From Saccharothrix obliqua (GTDB lineage Bacteria; Actinomycetota; Actinomycetes; Mycobacteriales; Pseudonocardiaceae), in NCBI RefSeq assembly GCF_019375475.1, contig NZ_JAHXGQ010000003.1, positions 372,001 through 436,000 on the forward strand: DNA of 64,000 nt, in the 5' to 3' direction. Under the pieces are notes generated by a model. The model had not been told where the DNA came from. It did not search any database and saw only the letters and a list, made by a program, of their open reading frames with translations. Made by a program: the position numbers and the translations under genes. Shown here piece by piece: positions 33,456-41,810 of the stretch; the stretch's first letter is position 1; every line of letters starts with the position of its first letter.

Positions 33456-34259
33456 TCATCGGCGATGCGCGGTCAGCACCGCGCCGCCCACTTCGGTGAC
33501 CGACGCCCAGTCGGTGAACAACGCGATCACGCGGTCCGCCTCGACCCGGCCGACCCGACGGGTCAGGTCGTCGCGACGGGCCGCCAGCACGCGGGCGAGG
33601 CGGCTGAACGACGGGCGCACGTTCGACGTGATGTCCTCCACCTCCGCCGGCTCGAAACCCGCGTCGCGCAGGGCGGTCAGGTGCTCGTCCACGCGGTGGA
33701 TCCGCGCGGCCCGCAAGAGGTCGAGGAACCCGGCGGCGCGCCGGCGCGCGGCGGCGTCCAGGGGGCGGCGCGTGCACGGCGTCTCCACGACCAGCCGCCC
33801 ACCCGGCCGCGACAGCCGCCACAGCACGGGGTACAGCGCGTCCAGGTCGAAGTGCGGCGTCGACTCGACGGCGACCACCGCGTCGAACGGCTCCGGCCAC
33901 GACGCTCGCAGCACGTCGTCCAGGACGAACTCGACGAGGTGTTCGACGCCCGCGTCGCGCGCCCGGTGTCGCGCCACCTCCAGCGCGCCGGGGTTCACGT
34001 CGACCCCGACCACCTCGGCGCCCGTCGTGGCGGCGATCTCCACCGCCGGACCCCCGCACCCGCAGCCGACGTCGAGCACCCGCTGCCCCGGACCCGTGCC
34101 CAACCGGGCGACCACCTCGCGCGTCAGGCGCGCGGTGGCGGCGCGGAAGTCGTCGTCCGGCTCGTCCCAGTAGCCGTAGTGCAGGTCGTCGCCCCAGTGC
34201 TCACCCACGAGGTCGCCGACGCGGTCGTAAGCCGTTGCGAGGGTTGAGGATTCCGTCAC
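33456..34259 (-). CDS. SAM-dependent methyltransferase
   Basis: 267 residues from the GTG at 34259, which has GGAGG 5 nt upstream. Class I methyltransferase fold with the SAM loop RVLDVGCGCGGPAVEIA, VVGVDVNPGALEVAR and ESTPHFDLDALYPVLWRLSRPGG. It resembles small-molecule methyltransferases of the sterol/sugar/sarcosine group, with GEHWGDDLHYGYWDEP near the N-terminus. It is the first gene of the leftward biosynthetic operon, 28 bp before the imine reductase, so it probably N-, O- or C-methylates the product. Confidence 0.88.
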   Translation of the reverse strand: MTESSTLATAYDRVGDLVGEHWGDDLHYGYWDEPDDDFRAATARLTREVVARLGTGPGQRVLDVGCGCGGPAVEIAATTGAEVVGVDVNPGALEVARHRARDAGVEHLVEFVLDDVLRASWPEPFDAVVAVESTPHFDLDALYPVLWRLSRPGGRLVVETPCTRRPLDAAARRRAAGFLDLLRAARIHRVDEHLTALRDAGFEPAEVEDITSNVRPSFSRLARVLAARRDDLTRRVGRVEADRVIALFTDWASVTEVGGAVLTAHRR

Positions 34260-34445
34260 CCGACCTCCAGGCGCTGGGCGGGATGCCGACGATTGTCCGC
34301 AGAGGACCGTCGCTTTGCCCTTCCTAGCAACCCCTTTCGCCCCGTGACAACCCGTGCTACCGGACCGGGTGACTTTGCCGGGGAAGCGCTGCCGGACGCG
34401 CGGTATCACGCTGCACTGGGGCGTGGACGTGGAGGGAGGCCCGCG
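34260..34445. promoter_or_regulatory. Divergent promoter region of the hybrid NRPS-PKS locus
   Basis: 186 bp between the leftward methyltransferase operon and the rightward P450 operon. It should hold both promoters. A strong ribosome-binding site GGAGGGAGG lies at 34432-34440 before the P450. I see no clear palindrome and no regulator gene inside the locus. Confidence 0.45.
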
Positions 34446-35642
34446 ATGGAGCCCGGTCCGAGAGCCGTGCGGTACCCGTTCGCCGACCCGGTGCGTTTGG
34501 AGGTCGACGACGGCTACCGGCAGTGCCGGGAACGCGGCGGGCTGACCCGCGTGGCCGCCCCGTTCGGGGACCAGGCGTGGCTGGCCACCACGCACGCCGA
34601 CATCCGCCTGGTGCTGGGCGACCCCCGGTTCAGCCGGGCCGCCGCCGCCCGGCACGACGAAGCCCGGCTGACCCCGCTGCCGCTCCAGGCCAGCCTGCTG
34701 GGCGCGGACCCGCCGGACCACACCAGGATGCGAGGTCTGCTCGCGAGCGCGTTGCGGTTCACCGGCCCCCGCGTGGCGGCGATGCGCCCCTCGCTGGAGC
34801 GCACGGCCGACGCGCTGCTGGCCGGGGGCGTCGACGCGGGCCCGCCGTTCGACCTGGCCGAGGGCTTCACCACCCCGCTCAGCGTCTCCGCCGCCTGCGA
34901 CCTGATGGGCGTGCCGCTCGGGGACCAGGAGGTCTTCCGGGAGTGGTTCGAGTCCTTCGCCAGTACCGAGCTGCCGGCGGCGGAGGTGGAGGAGCGGGTG
35001 GCGCGGATCTCCCGCTACACCCGCGACCTGCTCGCCGACCGCCGGGCCCGACCGCGTGACGACCTGGTCAGCGTGCTGGCCGGGTCCCGCTCGCTCACCG
35101 AGCGCGAGCTGGTCGAGGTGGTCGAGGACCTGTTCCTGGCCGGGGACAACGTCGCCACCCAGTTGACGAACGCGTTGTACGTGCTGCTGACCTCGCCGGA
35201 GCACTGGCAGGCCCTGCTGCGCGACCCCGGACTGCTGCCCGGCGCGGTGGAGGAGCTGCTGCGGTTCGTGCCGTTCCCGTCGCACGCGACGTTCGCCCGG
35301 TACGCGTTGGAGGACGTGCGGGTGGGCGGTTCGCTGGTGCGCGCGGGTGAGGCCGTGCTGCCCGCGCTGCCGTCCGGCAACCGGGACGAGTCGGTGTTCG
35401 CCGACCCCGACCGCCTGGACTTCCACCGCAGCCCGAACCCGCACCTGGCGTTCGGCCACGGCAGGCACCACTGCCTCGGCTCGAAGCTGGTGCGCGAACT
35501 GCTCGCCGTCGCCATCGGCCGCGTGCAGCACCGGCTGCCGGGCGCCCGGCTCGCCGTCCCGGTGGAGGACGTGCGGTGGCGTGCCGACATGCTCATCCGC
35601 CGGGTGGTCCGGCTGCCCGTCACCTGGTCGGTGGTCCGTTGA
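34446..35642 (+). CDS. Cytochrome P450 with an unusual I-helix
   Basis: 398 residues from ATG 34446. Heme loop FGHGRHHCLGSKLVREL and the helix AVEELLRFVPF are normal. The I-helix, however, reads LFLAGDNVATQLT, so the oxygen-activating acid-threonine pair (Gx(D/E)T) is replaced by Asn-Val. P450s lacking this pair often act on carrier-bound substrates or do non-standard chemistry such as C-C bond formation. The gene heads the rightward operon and overlaps the aminotransferase start by 4 bp (TTGA). Substrate is unknown. Confidence 0.9.
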   Translation: MEPGPRAVRYPFADPVRLEVDDGYRQCRERGGLTRVAAPFGDQAWLATTHADIRLVLGDPRFSRAAAARHDEARLTPLPLQASLLGADPPDHTRMRGLLASALRFTGPRVAAMRPSLERTADALLAGGVDAGPPFDLAEGFTTPLSVSAACDLMGVPLGDQEVFREWFESFASTELPAAEVEERVARISRYTRDLLADRRARPRDDLVSVLAGSRSLTERELVEVVEDLFLAGDNVATQLTNALYVLLTSPEHWQALLRDPGLLPGAVEELLRFVPFPSHATFARYALEDVRVGGSLVRAGEAVLPALPSGNRDESVFADPDRLDFHRSPNPHLAFGHGRHHCLGSKLVRELLAVAIGRVQHRLPGARLAVPVEDVRWRADMLIRRVVRLPVTWSVVR

Positions 35643-36922
35643 CCGCCGTCGCCGTCGACGCCGACCGCCTCGGCATCGTGGCGCGGGACCGCCTGCTGCG
35701 CGGCTACAGCAGGCACACGACGCGGGCCGTGCCGCTGATCACCCGCGGCGAGGGCTGCCACGTGTGGGACGGGCACGGCCGCCGTTACCTCGACGCGGTG
35801 TCCGGCGCGTTCCTGGTGCAGGTCGGGCACGGACGGGTGGACCTCGTCGAGCGCGCCGTGCGGCGCACCGCCGACCTCGGCTACTTCCCGGTGATGGAAC
35901 GCGCGCACCCGGTCGCCGCGGAACTGGCCGAACGGCTCACCGCCGACGGGGGCCGGGTCTTCCTCAGCTCCGGGGGCGCGGAAGCGGTTGAAAGCGCGTG
36001 GAAGTTCGCCAAGCAGTATTTCAAGGCGATCGGACAACCGGCGCGCCACAAGGTGATCCGCGCCGACTGGGCGTACCACGGCGGCACGCTGGGCGCGTTG
36101 GCCGCGGGTGGCCTGCCCGGCCTGGGTGAGGTGTTCGGCCCGCTGCCGCCCGGCGGGTCGGCGGTGCCGGTCGGCATGGCCGCCGAGGAGGTCGACGCCG
36201 CGATCGAGGCGGATGGACCCGACACGGTGGCGGCGGTCATCGTCGAGCCGCTGTCCCGCCCCTCGGGGTGCCGGCCGCCGGCGCCGGGCAACTTCGCGGA
36301 ACTGCGGCGCGTCTGCGACCGGCACGGCGTGCTGCTGATCGCCGACGAGGTGATCTGCGGCGCGGGTCGCCTCGGCGCGTTGCTCGGCGGCGCGCGATTC
36401 GGCCTCGAACCCGACATCACCTGCTTGGCCAAGGGGTTGACCAGCGGCTACGCCCCGCTGGGCGCGACGCTGGTGAGCGAGCCGATCGCCGCCGCCATGC
36501 TGGCGGAGATGCCCCTGCTGCACGGCTGCACCTACAGCGGGCACCCCCTCGCCGCCGCCGTGGCGCTGGAGAACCTGGCGGTGGTGGAGGCCCTGCACGA
36601 ACACGTGCTGGCGACCGAGGACGAGCTGCGGGCCACCCTGGAGGAGCTGACGTCCCTGCCGGTCGTGCGTGCTGTGCACGGAGCGGGCTACCTGTACGCC
36701 CTGGAACTCCAGCGCGGCCCCGGACGGCCCCTCACCGCTCAGGAGTGCGCACGACTGGGCACCGGGTGGCTGGCCGACGCGTTGTTCGACGCCGGGCTGC
36801 ACTGCCGCGCGGGCGATCACGGGCAGCCCTACGTGCACATCGCGCCACCGCTCATCGCCGGACCCGCCGAGTTCGCCGGTATCCACCGGATCCTCGCCGA
36901 GGTGCTGGGCGCGCTCGACTGA
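35639..36922 (+). CDS. Class III PLP-dependent aminotransferase
   Basis: 427 residues from the TTG at 35639, whose TTGA overlaps the P450 stop. Fold type I features: LSSGGAEAVESAWKFAKQYF, the acid that binds the pyridine nitrogen in LLIADEVICGAGR, and the Schiff-base lysine in ITCLAKGLTSGYAPLGA. The group includes omega-amino acid and diamine transaminases and BioA. In this locus it could install an amine on an aldehyde or ketone, giving the imine that the imine reductase reduces. That pairing is inferred. Confidence 0.92.
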   Translation: MTAVAVDADRLGIVARDRLLRGYSRHTTRAVPLITRGEGCHVWDGHGRRYLDAVSGAFLVQVGHGRVDLVERAVRRTADLGYFPVMERAHPVAAELAERLTADGGRVFLSSGGAEAVESAWKFAKQYFKAIGQPARHKVIRADWAYHGGTLGALAAGGLPGLGEVFGPLPPGGSAVPVGMAAEEVDAAIEADGPDTVAAVIVEPLSRPSGCRPPAPGNFAELRRVCDRHGVLLIADEVICGAGRLGALLGGARFGLEPDITCLAKGLTSGYAPLGATLVSEPIAAAMLAEMPLLHGCTYSGHPLAAAVALENLAVVEALHEHVLATEDELRATLEELTSLPVVRAVHGAGYLYALELQRGPGRPLTAQECARLGTGWLADALFDAGLHCRAGDHGQPYVHIAPPLIAGPAEFAGIHRILAEVLGALD

Positions 36923-36950
36923 CGGCCGCACGACAACTCACGGAGCACCG

Positions 36951-38915
36951 ATGGCCAGGCAAGTCCACCTCGTCGACCTCACCTCGGTCGCCGGCATGAC
37001 CTACAGCCCGAGCCTGGGCTACCTCCAGGCCGCCGCGCGGTCCGATCCGGACGTCGCCGCCGCCTGCACCTTCCACAAGCACGTCCGGGTGGCTCGCGGA
37101 ACCCTGTTCGAACGGGTGTGCGCGGACGTCCTGGCCGCGATGCACGACCCGCTCGTGGCCGCGTTCTCGGTCTACAACTGGAACCGCTCCTCGTCGCTGG
37201 AACTGGCCAGGCTGGTCAAGCGGCGTTGGCCGGAGTGCCGGATCGTGTTGGGCGGCAACGACGTGTCGCACCAGCAGGACGTCGTGTTCGCCGAGGCGCC
37301 GTGGGTCGACGTGCTGGTGCACGGCGAGGGCGAACTGAAGTTCCGCGACGTGCTCGTGACGTACCTGCGCGGCGGAAGCGACCTGTCGGGCGTGGCCGGG
37401 GTGTCGTTCCGACGTGACGGCGTGGTGGTGACCACCGAGCCCGCCCAGCGGATCGCGGACCTGGCGACCGTGCCGTCACCGCTGCTGGGTGACGCGTTCA
37501 CCGACGCCGAGCTGGCCGACACCAGCATGGTGATCTACGAGACGAACCGGGGTTGTCCCTACAGTTGCGCGTTCTGCTACTGGGGCGGCGCGGTCAACTC
37601 CAAGGTCCGGCAGTTCCCGTTCGACCGCGTCGTGGCCGAGCTGGACCGGGTCGTGCGGTGCGTGCGCGACGGCGCGCTGCTGTTCCTCGCCGACGCCAAC
37701 TTCGGGCTGCTGCCGCGTGATCCCGACATCGCCCGCGCGCTCGTGGCGCTGTGCCGGCGCCACGACCGGCGGTTGGGGTTCATCGCCGCGTGGGCCAAGA
37801 ACACCAACGACCGCGTGATCGAGACCGCGACCGTGTTGCACGAGGCGGGCCTGCTCAAGGCCGTGACGCTCTCGGCCCAGTCTTTCGAGCGGTCGGCACT
37901 GGCCACGGCCAACCGCTCGAACCTGCGGCCGGACCGGTTCCGCGAACTGCACGCGCGGTTCCGCGGCCTGGGCATCACCACCTACACCGAGCTGATCTGG
38001 GGCCTGCCCGGCGAGACGTACGACTCGTTCAAGAACGGCGTCGAGGAGGTGCTGGCGGTCGGCGGCAACGTCGTGGTCTACCCGTTGCAGTTGCTGAACA
38101 ACACCGAGTACGACACCGACCGGTTCCGGGCCGGGCACGCCCTCACCACGCGCCGCATCCCGGCCGACATCAGCAACCCCGAACTGCTCGGCGAGCTGGT
38201 CGTGGCGCACTCCACCATGACCGAAGAGGACTGGTTGCGCGGCCTCGAACTGCGGCTGTCGTTGTTCCTGTGCCAGAAGACGTTGCTGCGCGCCACGTTG
38301 CGCCTGCTGAGCGCCGGCACCGGCGTGCGGGTCGTCGACCTGTGCGAACGACTGGTCCGCCACCTGGTCGACTGCCCCGACCCGGTGGTGGCCGCGATCG
38401 CGCGCGGGTACCGCGAGGCGTGGCGCGACCCGGAGCACGCCGACCGGGGGCTCCTCGCCGACGAGTTGGGCGAGGAGTTCCTGGCCGACGATTCGCACTA
38501 CCCCACCGAGGTGCACCTGCAAGCCATCGTCCACCACCTGGTGCGCACACCCGGTGCGCTGGAGCGGTTCCTCCACGGTGCGGTCGACCACCTGCTCTCG
38601 ACCGTGCGGCCGGACCGGCGCTGCGACGTCTCCGAGGGGCTCGCCCTCGACCTGGCCGCCGCGAGCGTGTTCCGCGCGCACCTGTGGGGCACCCCGCAGT
38701 CCGCCGAGTTCTCGCTGTCCGCGGCCACCGCGCGGCTGTTGCGCGCGACCGGCGAACTGCCGCCCGGACCCGAGGACGACCTCCTGGTCGGGCGGTTCGA
38801 GACGGGCTCGCGGACCGTCGACCGCTTCTCGTTCAGCCGCTACACCGACCTGGTGTGGCGCAGCCTGGCCCACCCGCTGCACGACGCCGTGCTGACCGCG
38901 GCCGTGCCGAGCTGA
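36951..38915 (+). CDS. Radical SAM enzyme with cobalamin-binding-like N-terminal domain
   Basis: 654 residues from ATG 36951 with CGGAG upstream. N-terminal ~170 residues look like a B12-binding fold (VAAFSVYNWNRSSSLELARLV, RIVLGGNDVSHQ), though the usual DxHxxG motif is not evident. The radical SAM cluster ligands are Cys202, Cys206 and Cys209 in NRGCPYSCAFCYWGG. A TIM-barrel region (FLADANFGLLPRD, ELIWGLPGETYDSFK) and a long helical C-terminal domain of about 250 residues follow. Members methylate or rearrange unactivated carbons. It lies 28 bp after the aminotransferase and likely tailors the product or precursor. Confidence 0.9.
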   Translation: MARQVHLVDLTSVAGMTYSPSLGYLQAAARSDPDVAAACTFHKHVRVARGTLFERVCADVLAAMHDPLVAAFSVYNWNRSSSLELARLVKRRWPECRIVLGGNDVSHQQDVVFAEAPWVDVLVHGEGELKFRDVLVTYLRGGSDLSGVAGVSFRRDGVVVTTEPAQRIADLATVPSPLLGDAFTDAELADTSMVIYETNRGCPYSCAFCYWGGAVNSKVRQFPFDRVVAELDRVVRCVRDGALLFLADANFGLLPRDPDIARALVALCRRHDRRLGFIAAWAKNTNDRVIETATVLHEAGLLKAVTLSAQSFERSALATANRSNLRPDRFRELHARFRGLGITTYTELIWGLPGETYDSFKNGVEEVLAVGGNVVVYPLQLLNNTEYDTDRFRAGHALTTRRIPADISNPELLGELVVAHSTMTEEDWLRGLELRLSLFLCQKTLLRATLRLLSAGTGVRVVDLCERLVRHLVDCPDPVVAAIARGYREAWRDPEHADRGLLADELGEEFLADDSHYPTEVHLQAIVHHLVRTPGALERFLHGAVDHLLSTVRPDRRCDVSEGLALDLAAASVFRAHLWGTPQSAEFSLSAATARLLRATGELPPGPEDDLLVGRFETGSRTVDRFSFSRYTDLVWRSLAHPLHDAVLTAAVPS

Positions 38916-38921
38916 ACCGCC

Positions 38922-39506
38922 GTGACCACCGCCATCAGGACCGGCCCGGCCGACATCCCCGGTCTCAGCGCGCTGTTGGGCGCGGCACTGCACGACAACC
39001 CGCTGTCCGCGCACTACCAACCCGACCCCGAACGGCGTCGGACGGCGCTGCCCGCCCACTTCACCGCCCTGCTCACCGGCTGGGTGCGTGCCGACCCCGA
39101 ACTGGTACGGGTCTGGACCACCGCGGAACGCGACGCCATCACCGTCTGGACCCACGCGGACCACACCGAAGGATCGTCCGACGACGACTTGGCCGACCTG
39201 CTCGGCACGCACTCCGCCCGGCGTTTCGCCGAAGCCGTGGCCGTCGCCGACGCTCACGAACCACCCGAGCCGCACCACACGTTCCAGTTGGCGGCCACCG
39301 ACCCGAGCCGCCGCAAGCAAGGGCTGGGGACGACCGTCGTCGCACCGGGCCTGGCGTGGTGCGACACCGACCACATGCCGGCCTACTGCTGGACCGCCCA
39401 CGACATCGTCGTGCCCTGGCTGAAAACCTACGGCTTCCGCGTGATCTGGACCGACCGGGCACCGGGCGGGTTGACCATGTACGGCGCCTGGCGAGACCCC
39501 CGCTGA
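38922..39506 (+). CDS. GNAT-family acetyltransferase
   Basis: 194 residues from the GTG at 38922, 6 bp after the radical SAM stop, so clearly in the same operon. Acetyl-CoA-binding segment TFQLAATDPSRRKQGLGT and the C-terminal LKTYGFRVIWTDRAPGG fit GNAT. It may acetylate an amine of the product, as a finishing or self-protection step; this is inference from position. Confidence 0.85.
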   Translation: MTTAIRTGPADIPGLSALLGAALHDNPLSAHYQPDPERRRTALPAHFTALLTGWVRADPELVRVWTTAERDAITVWTHADHTEGSSDDDLADLLGTHSARRFAEAVAVADAHEPPEPHHTFQLAATDPSRRKQGLGTTVVAPGLAWCDTDHMPAYCWTAHDIVVPWLKTYGFRVIWTDRAPGGLTMYGAWRDPR

Positions 39507-39562
39507 CCGTCCGCTCTTACCGCGGGATCTCCCCGCACCGCGCTCGCGCGGCCGGTGACCGC

Positions 39563-40102
39563 TCAGGGCAGCACGCCGTCGAGGGCGAGGCGGAGCAGGC
39601 GGAGTGCCGTTGCCGAATCTCCTTCGGTGGCCACGGAAATGGCCGTCACGAGGGCGAGCAGGTCGTCCGGCGAGGTACCCGCTCGCACAGCGCCCACCGC
39701 GAGCGCCCGCTCCAGCAGGCGCACAGTCACCCCCCGCATCACGGCGTGGCAGCCGTCGGCCGATGACGGCCCCCCGGCTTTCAAGGCCGCGGTCAGGCCA
39801 CGGGTCTCCACCGCGCTCACCGTCAGTTCTTCCAGCCAGGTGAAGAATCCCGTACCGGGGTCACCGCCGGCCAACTCGTCACCCCGCCGGCGCAAGTGCT
39901 CGACCGCCTCGCGGAAGACCTCGTCGAGCAACGCGTGCCGGGACGAGAAGTGCCGGTGCAGGGTGGCCGAACCCACGCCGGCCTCGCGCGCGACCTCCTC
40001 CAGCGAAACCCGGGCACCGTCCCGGGCGACAAGGGGCCGGGCCGCCGCCAGCAGCCGCTCGTGGTTGCGCTGCCAGTCCGCCCTGGGTCCGCTGCGTGCC
40101 AT
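39563..40102 (-). CDS. TetR-family repressor
   Basis: 179 residues. ATG 40102 is chosen with AGAGG 7 nt upstream. Helix-turn-helix: VSLEEVAREAGVGSATLHRHFSSRHALLDEVF. The divergent reductase gene starts 93 bp away, and the space between carries two GGGGT...ACCCC palindromes that are probable operators. TetR proteins paired with NmrA-like or quinone reductases commonly sense electrophiles or redox-active small molecules. Confidence 0.9.
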   Translation of the reverse strand: MARSGPRADWQRNHERLLAAARPLVARDGARVSLEEVAREAGVGSATLHRHFSSRHALLDEVFREAVEHLRRRGDELAGGDPGTGFFTWLEELTVSAVETRGLTAALKAGGPSSADGCHAVMRGVTVRLLERALAVGAVRAGTSPDDLLALVTAISVATEGDSATALRLLRLALDGVLP

Positions 40103-40126
40103 GGGACGACCTCTCGCTAGACAAAC

Positions 40127-40173
40127 GGGGTGGCACCCCATATCTTAGGCCAAGAGAAACGGGGTTCCACCCC
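40127..40173. promoter_or_regulatory. Two repeated palindromes, candidate TetR operators
   Basis: GGGGTG-G-CACCCC at 40127-40139 and GGGGT-TCC-ACCCC at 40161-40173, each preceded by AAAC, with centres 34 bp apart. They lie between divergent tetR and reductase genes, as expected for an autoregulated repressor that controls both. Confidence 0.65.
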
Positions 40174-40195
40174 ACTTAACGCCCGGAGGACCGCT

Positions 40196-41077
40196 GTGCC
40201 CACATCACCGCCGTTCGTGCTGGTCACCGGGGCGACCGGCAAGCAGGGAGGCGCCGTCGTCCGCGCGCTGCTCGCCGCTCACATCCCGGTTCACGCCCTG
40301 GTGCGGGACGTCGAACGCGCCGCCGCCCTGCGTGAACGAGGAGCCGTTCTCGTGCAAGGCGACCTGGACGACGTCCCGTCGTTGGAAGCGGCCCTGGACA
40401 ACGCCTTCGCGGTGTTCTCGGTGCAGACGCCCGACTTCACCGACCTGCTGGGCGGCTCCGAAGTCCGCCACGGCCACAACCTGATCAAAGCCGCCCAGCA
40501 GGCCGGGGTGAAGCACGTGGTGCACACCTCGGTCTCGGGTGCAGGCACGATCGACGTCGTGCACTTCGACGAGCAGCGCTGGGGCTCCTTCGTGCGGCAC
40601 TACTACCACAGCAAGGCCGCGGTCGAGGACCTGGTGCGCACCGCCGGCTTTCCACAGTGGACGATCCTCAGGCCGGCCACGTTCATGGAGAACTTCGTCC
40701 GCCCCTCGCCCTACTTCGCCGACCTGACCTCGAACCGACTCGCCGTCGCCGTCGACCTCGACGTCGCACACCCCTTCGTCGCGGTGGACGACATCGGGGT
40801 GGCCGCCGCGACGGCGTTCGCGGAACCGGGGCGCTTCCACGGCGTCGAACTGGAACTGGCCGGAGACGTATTGACCTTCCGCGAAGCCGCGCGGATTCTC
40901 GGGGCCGTCGTCGAACCACCTCAACACGCGGAGGGCCTGCCCTCCGCGCTGTTCCAAGCACAGCGGCACATGAGTGCCCATCCCGCGCCGGCACGTCCGC
41001 GGTTCGCCGAAAACCTGGGTCTACCGACGACGACCTTCACGGACTGGGCGACGAACACCCGGGCCAGCCGGTCGTGA
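40196..41077 (+). CDS. NmrA-like NAD(P)-binding protein
   Basis: 293 residues from the GTG at 40196 with GGAGGA 5 nt upstream. An atypical SDR of the NmrA/HSCARG type: VLVTGATGKQGGAVVRALL (NADP loop), VQGDLDDVPSLEAAL, HVVHTSVSGAG and HYYHSKAAVEDLVR. These act as redox sensors or as NAD(P)H-quinone/azo reductases. It is divergent from and probably repressed by the TetR gene, so it is likely a stress or xenobiotic response gene. Confidence 0.88.
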   Translation: MPTSPPFVLVTGATGKQGGAVVRALLAAHIPVHALVRDVERAAALRERGAVLVQGDLDDVPSLEAALDNAFAVFSVQTPDFTDLLGGSEVRHGHNLIKAAQQAGVKHVVHTSVSGAGTIDVVHFDEQRWGSFVRHYYHSKAAVEDLVRTAGFPQWTILRPATFMENFVRPSPYFADLTSNRLAVAVDLDVAHPFVAVDDIGVAAATAFAEPGRFHGVELELAGDVLTFREAARILGAVVEPPQHAEGLPSALFQAQRHMSAHPAPARPRFAENLGLPTTTFTDWATNTRASRS

Positions 41078-41114
41078 AGGTGGAGGTCCCGATCCGTCGC
41101 CGCGGAACCACCCT

Positions 41115-41699
41115 TCACCGGGCTCGGAGACCGTCGAGGACCAGCGAGACGACCGCCGCGGACTCCGCTTCGGTTTCGGGGGAGTGCCATTCCGAAGCGT
41201 GTTTCGGGTCGTGGAAGCGGCTCGTGGCGTTCACGACGGCCCGTGCGATCACATCCGGCTCACCGGCGGCGAAGTCACCGCCGGCGACACCGTCGACGAT
41301 GATGTCCCGGACCTGGGCGACCAGGAAGCCGACATGGCCGGAGGACACGGTGCTGTGCTCGGCCGCCAGCACCCGGAAGGTGGCGAACAGCTCCGGGTCC
41401 TCCCTGGCCTTCGTCCACTTGGCGGCGAACATGGCCGTGAGCAGTGCCCGCAACCGCTCGGCGGGGGGCTGCCCGGGGTCGTGCGCCGCGGCGAGTTCGT
41501 CCCGCACCTGGTCGAGCCAGCGCCGGATCACGGCCTCGCGGAGCGCGGCCTTGGACGCGAAGTGCCGGTAAACACTGCCGTGGCTCACGCCTAGCTGCCG
41601 TGCGACGTCGAGCACCGTCGTCTTGTTCGGGCCATGACGGCGCAGCAGCTCCTCGGTGGCCGACACGATCGTCTCCGCGTCAAGCGGCTCCCCGCGCAT
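41115..41699 (-). CDS. TetR-family repressor
   Basis: 194 residues from ATG 41699 with GGAGG 5 nt upstream. Helix-turn-helix VLDVARQLGVSHGSVYRHFASKAAL; the C-terminal part matches the YbiH/TetR_C group (AAKWTKAREDPELFATFRVL). It is divergent from an aldo-keto reductase gene, and a TGACA/TGTCA inverted repeat lies between them. Likely local repressor of that gene. Confidence 0.9.
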   Translation of the reverse strand: MRGEPLDAETIVSATEELLRRHGPNKTTVLDVARQLGVSHGSVYRHFASKAALREAVIRRWLDQVRDELAAAHDPGQPPAERLRALLTAMFAAKWTKAREDPELFATFRVLAAEHSTVSSGHVGFLVAQVRDIIVDGVAGGDFAAGEPDVIARAVVNATSRFHDPKHASEWHSPETEAESAAVVSLVLDGLRAR

Positions 41700-41783
41700 C
41701 GGGCCTCCTCGCCGGCTGGTCACGTCGTCAGCCCCGGGAACCTATGTCGCCCTGGAGTCGGCGGTCAAACCCCGTCAACTGGA

Positions 41784-41805
41784 TGACAACTATTGAAATC
41801 TGTCA
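41784..41805. promoter_or_regulatory. Inverted repeat, candidate operator
   Basis: TGACA (41784-41788) and TGTCA (41801-41805) arms are separated by an AT-rich 12-bp centre. It sits just before the aldo-keto reductase start in a locally AT-rich patch. The divergent TetR protein is the obvious candidate binder. Confidence 0.45.
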
Positions 41806-41810
41806 GTAAG

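Noticed and set aside
34260-34445. A second short RiPP precursor in front of the rightward P450
   Set aside because: No M-x-Y-x-H pentapeptide or other short frame with a ribosome-binding site precedes this P450.
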